Program-made: the position numbers and the translations under genes
Notes under the pieces: generated by a model
Databases searched by the model: none
What the model saw: the letters and a program-made list of their open reading frames with translations, nothing else
What the model was told of the DNA's origin: nothing
Part shown: positions 44,919 through 53,297 of the stretch, piece by piece
How the letters are laid out: each line of letters starts with the position of its first letter
Numbering within the stretch: the first letter of the stretch is position 1
Assembly: GCF_032594915.1 (NCBI RefSeq)
Contig: NZ_CP118733.1
Span: forward strand, 620,001-684,000
Direction of reading: 5' to 3'
From: Streptococcus sp. 29896
Lineage (GTDB): Bacteria > Bacillota > Bacilli > Lactobacillales > Streptococcaceae
Length of the DNA: 64,000 bases

Positions 44919-45554
44919 ATGACAAAAGGCTTGTTGGTCATGGATGTTGATTCGACCTTGATTTTGGAAGAAGGTATCGATCTTTTAGGTGAAGAAGCTG
45001 GCGTAGGTGAAGAAGTCGCTGCTATTACAGAACGTGCAATGCGCGGGGAATTGGACTTTGAAGAAGCCTTGCGTGAACGAGTAGCCCTTTTGAAGGGCTT
45101 GCCCGTTACTGTGTTTGACCGTATCATGGAAAAGATTCATTTTACACCAGGAGCTGCGGACTTGGTTGCAGAATTAAAAAATCGTGGCTATAAGGTTGCC
45201 GTTGTTTCGGGTGGTTTTCATGAGACAGTTGATCGCTTGGCTGCCCAGTTGGAGTTAGACTACGTTCGTGCCAATCGTTTGGAAGTTGTAGATGGTCTTT
45301 TGACAGGACAGGTTTTGGGGGAAATTGTCACAAAAGAAACCAAGAAAGCCTGTTTAGAGGCTTGGGCAGTTGAAAATGGTTTGGAACTGTCTCAGACGAT
45401 TGCTATGGGAGATGGAGCCAATGACCTTCCCATGATTCAGCGAGCAGGAATTGGCGTTGCTTTTTGTGCCAAACCGATTGTACAGGAACAGGCACCTTAC
45501 CGCATCAATGAAAAAAATCTCTACAAACTGATAGAGATTTTGGATGGTAAATAA
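44919..45554 (+). CDS. serB: Phosphoserine phosphatase
   Basis: 211 residues from the ATG at 44919 (AGAAAGGATG upstream). HAD motif I is MDVDSTLILEEGIDLLG, motif II is VAVVSGGFHETVD, motif III around VTKETKK, and motif IV is IAMGDGANDLPMIQRAGIGVAFCAKP. It forms L-serine from phosphoserine. The first motif begins with D-V-D-S-T, the SerB form with two catalytic aspartates. No separate promoter is obvious; follows ezrA. Confidence 0.93.
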   Translation: MTKGLLVMDVDSTLILEEGIDLLGEEAGVGEEVAAITERAMRGELDFEEALRERVALLKGLPVTVFDRIMEKIHFTPGAADLVAELKNRGYKVAVVSGGFHETVDRLAAQLELDYVRANRLEVVDGLLTGQVLGEIVTKETKKACLEAWAVENGLELSQTIAMGDGANDLPMIQRAGIGVAFCAKPIVQEQAPYRINEKNLYKLIEILDGK

Positions 45555-45560
45555 TACGGA

Positions 45561-45584
45561 AGTCAGCAATCTGCTGGCTTTTTT
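45561..45584. terminator. Bidirectional terminator between serB and the HAD phosphatase gene
   Basis: AGTCAGCA (45561-45568) and TGCTGGCT (45572-45579) with one G-U pair; T run on plus. Confidence 0.75.
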
Positions 45585-45585
45585 G

Positions 45586-46233
45586 TTAGGATTCTAGCAA
45601 GAGATTCTGTAAATCTTCTACTTTTTGGACAATGAAATCTGCTCCAGCCTCCTCAAATTCTTTACGGTTACCATATCCGTAGAGAACACCGATGGAAGCG
45701 AGATGATTAGCCTTGGCACCTAAGATGTCATGTTCACGATCACCGACCATGATGGTTGATTGGCTACCGTGCCCCAATTGGTCTAAAGCATAGGTGATGA
45801 TAGCTGCCTTATGAATGCGGCTACTATCCAGACTGGCACCTGCTATCACATCAAAATAATGTGCGATTCCAAAATGTTGAAGGATTTGCTTAGCAAAGAT
45901 TTCTGGTTTTGAGGTAGCAATCGCTAACCTCTTCCCTGCTTGCTTAAGGTTTTCTAAGAGAGGAAGAATTCCATCGTAGAGTTGGTTTTCAAAGATTCCC
46001 TTTTCTTTAAAGTAGACTCGAAAAGCATCGACAGCAGCTTGAGTATCTGCTGGATTGAGTTGATAGAAGCGGGAAAACGACTCATAGAGTGGTGGACCAA
46101 TGAATCGTTTTAAATTCTCTGGGTCTGGCTCATCAATGTTCATACTTTCAAGCGCATATGTGACTGAGTTGATGATACCCAGTCCAGAATCGGTCAAGGT
46201 TCCATCTAGGTCAAATAAAATTGTGTGATACAT
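45586..46233 (-). CDS. HAD-family phosphatase, phosphoglycolate-phosphatase-like
   Basis: 215 residues from the ATG at 46233, with AGGAGGTG upstream; a GTG at 46239 lies in that site. HAD subfamily IA: motif I ILFDLDGTLTDSG, motif II LAIATSKPE, then KPEIFAKQILQHFGIAHYFDVIAGASLD and the D-hinge motif IMVGDREHDILGAKANH. The substrate is not predictable (phosphoglycolate, pyrophosphate or a sugar phosphate). Extended -10 promoter on minus (TGC TATACT around 46251-46259). Confidence 0.88.
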   Translation of the reverse strand: MYHTILFDLDGTLTDSGLGIINSVTYALESMNIDEPDPENLKRFIGPPLYESFSRFYQLNPADTQAAVDAFRVYFKEKGIFENQLYDGILPLLENLKQAGKRLAIATSKPEIFAKQILQHFGIAHYFDVIAGASLDSSRIHKAAIITYALDQLGHGSQSTIMVGDREHDILGAKANHLASIGVLYGYGNRKEFEEAGADFIVQKVEDLQNLLLES

Positions 46234-46339
46234 AGACACCTCCTATCATTAGTATAGCATAGAAAGTGGCCTGGTAACAGGAGTAACTTGAAAGGAGGAA
46301 AATGGACTGTTATACTATATCTAAAAGGGAGGTTTGAAC

Positions 46340-47470
46340 ATGCGTATCTTGATTGCACCAGACTCATTTAAAGAATCTCTTTCAGCCCTAGAAGTGGCTG
46401 AAGCGATTTGTAAGGGATTTTCAAAGGTTTATCCAAAAGCAGTTTTTGATTTGCTACCTTTAGGTGATGGGGGAGAAGGAACAGTTGCAAGTCTCGCCCA
46501 TGCTCTTTCTTTGAAAGTGAAGCAAACGGTCGTGACTGGCCCCTTTGGAGATAAGGTAGAGGTTTCCTATGCTATGGGAGAGGGAATGGCTGTTTTTGAA
46601 ATGGCTGCTATTGTGGGTTTAGCTTCTATCCCACTGTCCAAACGCAATCCCCTTGAAGTATCGACAAAAGGTATTGGAGAACTTTTGGTCCATCTAGTCC
46701 AAGCAGGAGCTCGACAGATCTATATTGGCATTGGTGGATCGGCCAGTCATGATGGCGGGATTGGCATGGCAGCAGGATTAGGTGTCCAATTTTTTGATGC
46801 TGACGATCAGGAATTGCCTGCAATTGGCGCCAGTCTCAGCAAGATCGCTCGTATCTCCCAAGCTAATTTGCAGATTGACCCTTCAAGCCTTCGAATTGAT
46901 CTCATTACAGATGTGACCAATCCTCTCTGTGGTCCTGCAGGTGCAACTTATACATTTGCAGGGCAGAAAGGACTTTCTGCTTCACAGTTTCCACAGGTCG
47001 ATCAGGCCATGCAGTCCTTTTACAAAATGGTCAATCCTGCTATTTTAGATCTGCCTGGAGCGGGAGCAGGAGGAGGGATGGCTGCAGGTTTGGTGCAGTT
47101 TGCTTGTGCCCATATCCAGACAGGTATTGATTTTGTCTTGGATCAGTTAGATTTTGATCAACATGTTGCTCAAGCTGATCTCGTTATTGTAGGCGAAGGA
47201 CGGATGGATGCCCAGAGTTTGGCTGGAAAAACGCCAGTCGGGGTGGCAAGACGAACACCAATAGGGATTCCGATCATCGCCATTTGTGGTAGCTTAAAGG
47301 ATGACCTTCCCGATTTTCCTTTTGAAAAAATCTGCGCTGCATTTCCTATAATCTCTGAAGTGGATAGTTTGGAAAACACACTCGAAAATGCAGAAAAAAA
47401 CCTGATCCGCACAGCGGAACAGGTGGCAAGAATTCTTCAGTTAGGAGGTCAACAAAAATGGAATTTGTGA
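46340..47470 (+). CDS. Glycerate kinase (GarK/GlxK family)
   Basis: 376 residues from the ATG at 46340 (GGGAGGTTTGAAC upstream); the TTG at 46334 is rejected. Start RILIAPDSFKESLSALEVAEAI and DLLPLGDGGEGTVASL, then GARQIYIGIGGSASHDGGIGMAAGLG, PLCGPAGATYTFAGQKG, and GAGAGGGMAAGLV are family-defining. Phosphorylates D-glycerate with ATP to 2- or 3-phosphoglycerate, feeding glycolysis near enolase. The 3' end overlaps a 41-codon ORF with its own strong ribosome site. Confidence 0.92.
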   Translation: MRILIAPDSFKESLSALEVAEAICKGFSKVYPKAVFDLLPLGDGGEGTVASLAHALSLKVKQTVVTGPFGDKVEVSYAMGEGMAVFEMAAIVGLASIPLSKRNPLEVSTKGIGELLVHLVQAGARQIYIGIGGSASHDGGIGMAAGLGVQFFDADDQELPAIGASLSKIARISQANLQIDPSSLRIDLITDVTNPLCGPAGATYTFAGQKGLSASQFPQVDQAMQSFYKMVNPAILDLPGAGAGGGMAAGLVQFACAHIQTGIDFVLDQLDFDQHVAQADLVIVGEGRMDAQSLAGKTPVGVARRTPIGIPIIAICGSLKDDLPDFPFEKICAAFPIISEVDSLENTLENAEKNLIRTAEQVARILQLGGQQKWNL

Positions 47471-47583
47471 AACATGTGGCCATTATTGTATTCATTTTTA
47501 TTTGTATTCTTAAGCTAGTATCCCTTATGAAACTGCTCAAAAATGAAAGAGGAACAGAAATGAATCTAATAAAGGCAAATTGA
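47458..47583 (+). CDS. Small membrane protein, 41 residues
   Basis: AGGAGGT lies 8 nt before the ATG, a near-ideal ribosome site, and the start overlaps the glycerate kinase stop by 13 bp. The peptide has one clear membrane helix (VAIIVFIFICILKLVSLMKLL) and a charged tail with KNERGTEMN. Not recognised. The ribosome site makes a real gene likely despite its size. Confidence 0.6.
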   Translation: MEFVKHVAIIVFIFICILKLVSLMKLLKNERGTEMNLIKAN

Positions 47584-47586
47584 GTA

Positions 47587-47685
47587 ATGTTCTTTTTCAA
47601 TGAAAAAAATGAAAGAGGCAGATTGCTAGGAATTCTTAGTCTAACCGGTATTATTCTCGTTTTAGTATGTGTCCTACTTTATTGA
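47587..47685 (+). CDS. Second small membrane protein, 32 residues
   Basis: Starts three bases after the stop of the preceding small ORF, with only a weak ribosome site, so translation would be coupled. Polar N-terminus (MFFFNEKNERGRLLG), then one helix (ILSLTGIILVLVCVLLY) running to the stop. It shares the KNERG string with the first peptide, in inverted order relative to the helix. Could be a partner peptide or a spurious ORF. Confidence 0.4.
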   Translation: MFFFNEKNERGRLLGILSLTGIILVLVCVLLY

Positions 47686-47694
47686 TAATAAAGA

Positions 47695-48144
47695 CTAACC
47701 AAATAATTTTTTCCAGAAAGAGGTTTTTTGCTCTTCCTTTTTCTCTTCTTGTTTGACAAGATTTGGGAAGACGGCTTCTAGGCTAATATCTTCTTGATCG
47801 ACTGCATGATCTGTATGAAAGACTAGGGCATAAGGAGAATGCCCCACTTTTTCATCGATGATAGAAGTAGTTAGTCCCAGAGATTGCGCTGTCTTAATAA
47901 TGGCAACTTGCAATCTGTCTGACAGGCTTGGAGACAGCTTCAATGTGAGAGGCTGGAAGCGGACACTTAGATCTCTGCACAGGATTGGTAGCTTATCTTG
48001 AAAAGTTTGTGACTGCACTTGGTCAAAGGTCAAGATGAGGACGACTCGTTCTCTAAAGGTGCCCATGTAGATGCGTTGTTGGTCTGGATCAAGGCGTGTT
48101 TCGCCACTTGCTTTTTGTAAAATTGTTTTTTGAATATCAGTCAT
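47695..48144 (-). CDS. YueI family protein (DUF1694)
   Basis: 149 residues from the ATG at 48144. The frame runs further, but the upstream part is promoter DNA of eno. Family features are TRLDPDQQRIYMGTFRERVVLILTFDQVQ and the DIQKTILQKASGE start; the tail is basic and polar. The YueI structure is known but its role is not. It diverges from eno. Its -10 box lies six bases before the ATG, so the mRNA looks leaderless. Confidence 0.8.
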   Translation of the reverse strand: MTDIQKTILQKASGETRLDPDQQRIYMGTFRERVVLILTFDQVQSQTFQDKLPILCRDLSVRFQPLTLKLSPSLSDRLQVAIIKTAQSLGLTTSIIDEKVGHSPYALVFHTDHAVDQEDISLEAVFPNLVKQEEKKEEQKTSFWKKLFG

Positions 48145-48150
48145 GTCCTT

Positions 48151-48159
48151 AGTATAGCA
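48151..48159 (-). promoter_or_regulatory. Extended -10 promoter of yueI, predicting a leaderless mRNA
   Basis: On minus: TG, C, TATACT (48159 to 48151), six bases AAGGAC, then ATG. The spacing is the same as for yaaA and marR. AAGGA would be too close to the ATG for normal Shine-Dalgarno use. Confidence 0.5.
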
Positions 48160-48178
48160 TAAAAAGGGACTGCTGAAA

Positions 48179-48193
48179 AGGCAAGCGTTTACA
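48179..48193. promoter_or_regulatory. Candidate cre (CcpA-binding) site upstream of eno
   Basis: AGGCAAGCGTTTACA fits the cre consensus WTGNAANCGNWNNCW at all but one specified position (G instead of T at position 2). It lies between the divergent yueI and eno promoters. Confidence 0.4.
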
Positions 48194-48209
48194 TCCTTGG
48201 TTTCTGTAA

Positions 48210-49601
<1,392 letters not shown>

Positions 49602-49603
49602 AT

Positions 49604-49730
49604 TAGTACAGTGTACTAATTTATCCCCGAGCTAGTATAGCGAGGGTTATAATAAGAACAAGTCTGGAAATTTCCAGGCTTGTTTTTCGTAGTACAGTGT
49701 ACTAATTTATTTCAGAGCTTGTATGGCGAA
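49604..49730. repeat. Duplicated palindromic unit flanking the eno terminator
   Basis: The 21 bp at 49604-49624 recur exactly at 49690-49710 and contain the palindrome TAGTACA-G-TGTACTA (19 bp, ATTAGTACA-G-TGTACTAAT, in the first copy). Similarity continues for about 20 bp on the right side of each copy (GAGCT, GTAT, GCGA shared). The unit is about 40 bp and the copies are 86 bp apart, one on each side of the eno terminator. Origin unknown; possibly a small mobile palindromic repeat. Confidence 0.7.
49657..49687 (+). terminator. Terminator after eno
   Basis: AACAAGTCTGGAAA (49657-49670) pairs with TTTCCAGGCTTGTT (49671-49684, one G-U), then T. Confidence 0.88.
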
Positions 49731-49803
49731 GTGAAGTAATACTCTTAAGGTTAATCTGTACTCCAAAAGTTCGATAGAAAATTTAACTTTAGGTGCTATT
49801 TTT

Positions 49804-50180
49804 ATGAAATTGAACTAATAAAACAAAGTAAAAGTTTATGAACAATGTCAAAGTGGTCAATCAAGACATTTATCTACTTTTACAAATAGATACAGAATAA
49901 ACAATGTCCAGAGCGTGAAGTACACCACCTCCAGAATTAAAGATGGAAGTGATTGATGAAGTTCTAATTGTTGGTCACTCTCTTAATCAAGTAGCTCTTG
50001 ATTATGCTCTTACAAATCAAGGAACTCTTCCAAAGTGGATAGCACAATACAAGAAAAACGGGTATACTTTTCTTGAAAAAAGAGGAGGTCACTAATAATG
50101 AGGTGTAAATAAAAGAAGACTTAGGAAGAGACGACAAAGTTGGAGAGATTTCAGAAGGAAAATGAACGCTGCTCACTGAG
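49804..50180 (+). pseudogene. Decayed IS3-family transposase orfA
   Basis: From an ATG at 49804 the frame reads MKLN, stops, NKVKVYEQCQSGQSRHLSTF, as in the helix-turn-helix start MKLxxxDKVxIYExxxxGxS of IS3-type OrfA proteins. After a frameshift the match continues as PPELKMEVIDEVLIVGHSLNQVALDYALTNQGTLPKWIAQYKKNGYTFLEKRGG (about 49933-50090), then after another break KLERFQKENERCSLR, the coiled-coil part. Stops and frameshifts make it non-functional. No orfB or terminal repeats were found. Confidence 0.8.
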
Positions 50181-50261
50181 GTGGTTTACCAAAAATCGGA
50201 TTTGTATTTTAGCTTTGCACCTTTGCACCTTTGCAAAATATGTGGGTATATTCTGAAATTG

Positions 50262-50290
50262 TTGATATCTAGTTGATTGTGTGATATAAT
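50262..50290 (+). promoter_or_regulatory. Strong promoter of a predicted small RNA
   Basis: TTGATA (50262-50267), 17 bp, TATAAT (50285-50290) preceded by TG-A (extended -10). The predicted start is near 50297. Confidence 0.8.
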
Positions 50291-50296
50291 TTTCCC

Positions 50297-50400
50297 AAGC
50301 ACAAGTGATAGTATAGAAGGAGTACACCTTGATAGAGGTAGCCACGGTGCGAATCCGTGTCATTGTGCTTATCTGCCCCTTTTAGGGGCTTTTTATTTTT
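50297..50400 (+). ncRNA. Predicted structured small RNA with tRNA-like T arm
   Basis: The transcript is bounded by the promoter above and a rho-independent terminator (GCCCC 50375-50379, loop TTTTA, GGGGC 50385-50389, T-rich tail to 50400). Its two ends pair: AAGCACAA (50297-50304) with TTGTGCTT (50363-50370). Inside, CACGG (50343-50347), loop TGCGAAT, CCGTG (50355-50359) has the size and near-sequence of a tRNA T arm, and ACCT/AGGT (50326-50329, 50336-50339) forms another short hairpin. The D and anticodon arms do not fit a normal tRNA. No ORF of note. It could be a regulatory RNA, a tRNA-derived relic or a mobile-element RNA. Confidence 0.65.
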
Positions 50401-50671
50401 CTCGAGAGTTATAGTAGGGGCTGTATCATATGTTAGATTTACATTGCATAAAAGATGTTATATTGTTTAATTTTGGTATCAAAATATAGTACTTGATAAG
50501 CATGGTATAATAAAAATAAATGTAACTAATAAGATGCCCTAGAACAGAAACAAACTTCTCAAAGCATAAAAAATTGAAAAGTCTTTTACAAAATTGCAAG
50601 ATATAAAACTCATAGAACAACTGCTATTCCAATGTTTCTAATAGTTATTGATTTTCACCATAAATAAAAAA

Positions 50672-50713
50672 AGATTGAAGAAAATCGTTCAAAATGGACT
50701 TTTTCTTCAATCT
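50672..50713. repeat. Long hairpin, likely second minus-strand terminator
   Basis: AGATTGAAGAAAA (50672-50684) and TTTTCTTCAATCT (50701-50713) are exact reverse complements, and GTTC/GGAC pair inside the loop. On minus, a run of seven or more T follows, so it can act as a terminator for the small gene at 50745-50930 and insulate this patch. Confidence 0.7.
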
Positions 50714-50739
50714 GAAACTAGGCTTAATAACCTAGTTTT
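50714..50739 (-). terminator. Terminator of the 61-residue protein gene
   Basis: AAACTAGG (50715-50722) and CCTAGTTT (50731-50738) around CTTAATAA, immediately 3' of the minus-strand gene. The long hairpin follows. Confidence 0.65.
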
Positions 50740-50744
50740 CTATA

Positions 50745-50930
50745 TTAAAACAAACCTTTTACCTTGTCCAAAAGACCGCTTACGCCTTCTGTACCAGATA
50801 AGAGACCTTTTGCTTGCTCAAGGTATTCACCGAATTGATCTTTGTTTTCTTCGATAAATTGTTTTGCGCCGTCAAAGTCTTTGTTTGCAATCAAATCTTT
50901 TACTTGATTTAACAAATCTGTTGGATTCAT
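50745..50930 (-). CDS. Small amphipathic protein, unknown function
   Basis: 61 residues from the ATG at 50930, with AGGAGGTG 6 nt upstream; a GTG at 50939 falls inside that site. MNPTDLLNQVKDLIANKDFDGAKQFIEENKDQ, then GEYLEQAKGLLSGTEGVSGLLDKVKGLF: mostly charged amphipathic helices, no membrane segment, no cysteine. Similar short proteins occur in streptococci without known function. Strong ribosome site and two terminators argue for good expression. Confidence 0.75.
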   Translation of the reverse strand: MNPTDLLNQVKDLIANKDFDGAKQFIEENKDQFGEYLEQAKGLLSGTEGVSGLLDKVKGLF

Positions 50931-50985
50931 GTTCTTCACCTCCTATATCATAATTCAACCATAAATAGAGCGATTTCACAAGCAT

Positions 50986-51996
50986 TTAGTCTTGAGGAAA
51001 TGTCACGCAAACAGCTTCTGGGATTTGGACGTCATTTGAGATGGCCCAGAGTTTTCCAGTTGCTTCTTCGCGTGAAAAGATGACGATATTATCTGAATCC
51101 TGATGGGCGACTAGGAGAAATTTTTCATCTGGGCTCAGAGCGAAATCCCGAGGAGTTTTTCCATGTGTTGGCACAATTTCGACTAATTCCAAGCTGGCAT
51201 CTCCCAAAGTTCGGTACACAGCAATGGAATCATGACCGCGGTTAGAGGCATAAACATACTGACCATCTTTTGTAATCCGGATAGCAGCTGTGCCATTGAA
51301 ACCCTGGTAGTCTGAAGGGAGTGTTGAGATGGTTTGCATCCGCTCAAAATAACCAAGTCCGTCATAAATCAGTACTTCAATTGTAGAATTTAGCTCACAA
51401 ATCAAATAGGCTAATTTGGTGTAGGGATGAAAGACAATATGACGGGGACCAGCACCAGCTTGTGCCTGATAGGTTGTTTTCTTTTCTAATTTTCCTTGGT
51501 CAGAGACAGCATAGGTGATGACTTGATCGGTTCCCAAATCACAGGTTACTAAGAATTTGTCAGGGGTTAGGTCGGCAAAATGAACGTGGGGAGAAGCTTG
51601 ATTTTCATGTGGTCCAGATCCTGTATGGACAGCTGAATCCGTTAATTCCAGACTGCCGTCTTCCAAACGTTTATAGACTAAAACTTGCCCCTTATGGTAG
51701 TTGGCCCCATAAACTAGTTGTCGTTCTTCGTCGACAGCTACATAGCAAAGCGGTGCCCCTTCTTCAACAACGTGATTGAGAGGTGTCAGATCTGCAGTGA
51801 AAGCGGCAATCCCACCTAACCCTTGCTCTGCACCAACGGAATAAAGGCTTCCATCTTTAGCAAAGGCCAGATAAGTAGGGTTTGGTTCGTTGGCAACTAG
51901 GCGAGGATTGCTGAGCTGACCACTCGCCTCATCGAAATCTGCTGCATAAATACCCTTTGAGTCTCGTTTCGTATAGGTTCCAAAATAAACTGTCAT
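50986..51996 (-). CDS. Lactonase family protein (YkgB/6-phosphogluconolactonase-like beta-propeller)
   Basis: 336 residues, a 7-bladed propeller with repeated blade motifs: VYFGTYTKRDSKGIYAADFDEASGQLSNPRLVANEPNPTYLAFA, NQASPHVHFADLTPDKFLVTCDLGTDQVITY, GAGPRHIVFHPYTKLAYLICEL, YVYASNRGHDSIAVYR, GKTPRDFALSPDEKFLLVAHQDSDNI. The H-V-H and R-H-I segments match Pgl-type lactonases of PF10282. It probably hydrolyses 6-phosphogluconolactone or a similar lactone. AAAAAGGAGA Shine-Dalgarno; promoter on minus TGC TATAAT (around 52025-52033). Confidence 0.85.
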   Translation of the reverse strand: MTVYFGTYTKRDSKGIYAADFDEASGQLSNPRLVANEPNPTYLAFAKDGSLYSVGAEQGLGGIAAFTADLTPLNHVVEEGAPLCYVAVDEERQLVYGANYHKGQVLVYKRLEDGSLELTDSAVHTGSGPHENQASPHVHFADLTPDKFLVTCDLGTDQVITYAVSDQGKLEKKTTYQAQAGAGPRHIVFHPYTKLAYLICELNSTIEVLIYDGLGYFERMQTISTLPSDYQGFNGTAAIRITKDGQYVYASNRGHDSIAVYRTLGDASLELVEIVPTHGKTPRDFALSPDEKFLLVAHQDSDNIVIFSREEATGKLWAISNDVQIPEAVCVTFPQD

Positions 51997-52127
51997 GTTG
52001 GTCTCCTTTTTCTAAACTGGCTTTATTATAGCACATTTTTCCTTAAGGAATGCTTAGAAAGTCGTATTTCCATTTTCAAAAAAATTGGAGAAAATGGTAC
52101 AATAGAAACAAAGAAAGTGAGGTAAAT

Positions 52128-53297
52128 ATGGAAGACAAGCAATCACGATTTAGTCAAACCTGGCTTTACAAATGGATTATCAATAATCAAGCGGTCAGCT
52201 TTTTTCTAGTGACCCTTTTAATTCTCTCTTCCCTCTTTGTTTTCACCAAGGTTAGTTTTATCTTCAGTCCTTTGGCAGATTTTCTCTCCATTATTCTCCT
52301 GCCTATGCTATTGACTGGTCTGCTGTATTATTTGCTCAATCCCTTGGTTGACCTGTTTGAAAAGTATAAATTTTCGCGTACTGTGGGAATCAGTATCCTG
52401 TTTGTACTGATTGCGCTCTTGCTGGTGTGGGGACTGGCTGTTGCCATTCCTAGCGCACAGACCCAGATCATGTCCTTTATGCGCAATCTCCCTGGCTACA
52501 TTGCTGAAATCGAAGGGATTGCGACCAAGCTACTGGAGAATGAACAGTTTGCTCAATTCCGTCCAACAGCCTTGGAACAGTTGAACAAACTAAATGATCA
52601 AATCATGACCTTTGCTCGGAATATGTCAACCAGTGCTGTCAATTGGGCCAGCAATCTGATTTCGACTGCCTCGCAAATTATCGTTTCTATCTTAATCATG
52701 CCCTTTATCCTCTTTTATCTCTTACGGGATGGAAATCAGGTGAAAGGCAATATCATCAAATTTTTACCGACCAAGTGGCGGTCGCCAATCGGCCAAGTCT
52801 TGACGGATGTCAATAGCCAGTTGGCAAACTATGTGAGAGGGCAGGTGACAGTGGCGATGATTGTTGCCTTCATGTTCTCTGTCATGTTTTCCATCATCGG
52901 TTTGAATTATCCGATTACCCTTGGAATTGTGGCTGGCTTTTTGAATTTAATTCCTTATCTTGGTTCATTTTTGGCCATGATTCCAGCTGTTATTTTAGGG
53001 ATTATTGCTGGACCGTTTATGTTGATCAAGGTTTTGATTGTCTTTATGGTGGAACAAACCATCGAAGGACGTTTTGTAACGCCATTGATTATCGGTTCAT
53101 CCTTGAGCATCCATCCGATTACCATTTTGTTTGTCTTGTTGACGGCTGGTCAGATGTATGGTGTTTTGGGTGTTTTGTTGGGAATTCCAATCTACGCTTC
53201 GATCAAGGTAGTCGTCAAGGCTATTTTTGAATGGTATAAAGCTTATAGTGGTCTCTATGAAGAAGAAGGAGAAATAGAAGAAGTTCATGAACAATAG
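52128..53297 (+). CDS. AI-2E family membrane transporter
   Basis: 389 residues from the ATG at 52128 (GTGAGGTAAAT upstream); codons before it are promoter DNA (TGG TACAAT near 52096). About eight membrane helices with the family pattern: an N-terminal helix pair, the LLRDGNQVKGNIIKFLP soluble segment, GQVTVAMIVAFMFSVMF, ITLGIVAGFLNLIPYLGSFLAMIPAV, and VEQTIEGRFVTPLIIGSSLSIHPITILFVLLTAGQ. The family includes proposed AI-2 exporters and Na+/H+ antiporters; substrate unknown. Acidic C-terminus. Overlaps the TPR gene by 11 bp. Confidence 0.85.
   Translation: MEDKQSRFSQTWLYKWIINNQAVSFFLVTLLILSSLFVFTKVSFIFSPLADFLSIILLPMLLTGLLYYLLNPLVDLFEKYKFSRTVGISILFVLIALLLVWGLAVAIPSAQTQIMSFMRNLPGYIAEIEGIATKLLENEQFAQFRPTALEQLNKLNDQIMTFARNMSTSAVNWASNLISTASQIIVSILIMPFILFYLLRDGNQVKGNIIKFLPTKWRSPIGQVLTDVNSQLANYVRGQVTVAMIVAFMFSVMFSIIGLNYPITLGIVAGFLNLIPYLGSFLAMIPAVILGIIAGPFMLIKVLIVFMVEQTIEGRFVTPLIIGSSLSIHPITILFVLLTAGQMYGVLGVLLGIPIYASIKVVVKAIFEWYKAYSGLYEEEGEIEEVHEQ

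Noticed and set aside
50297-50370. Ordinary tRNA gene
   Set aside because: Only the T arm and closing stem resemble tRNA; no acceptable D arm or 7-nt anticodon loop on a 5-bp stem could be drawn.
50426-50620. Minus-strand ORF of 64 codons
   Set aside because: No ribosome site and A/T-driven hydrophobic composition; likely random in a gene-poor patch.
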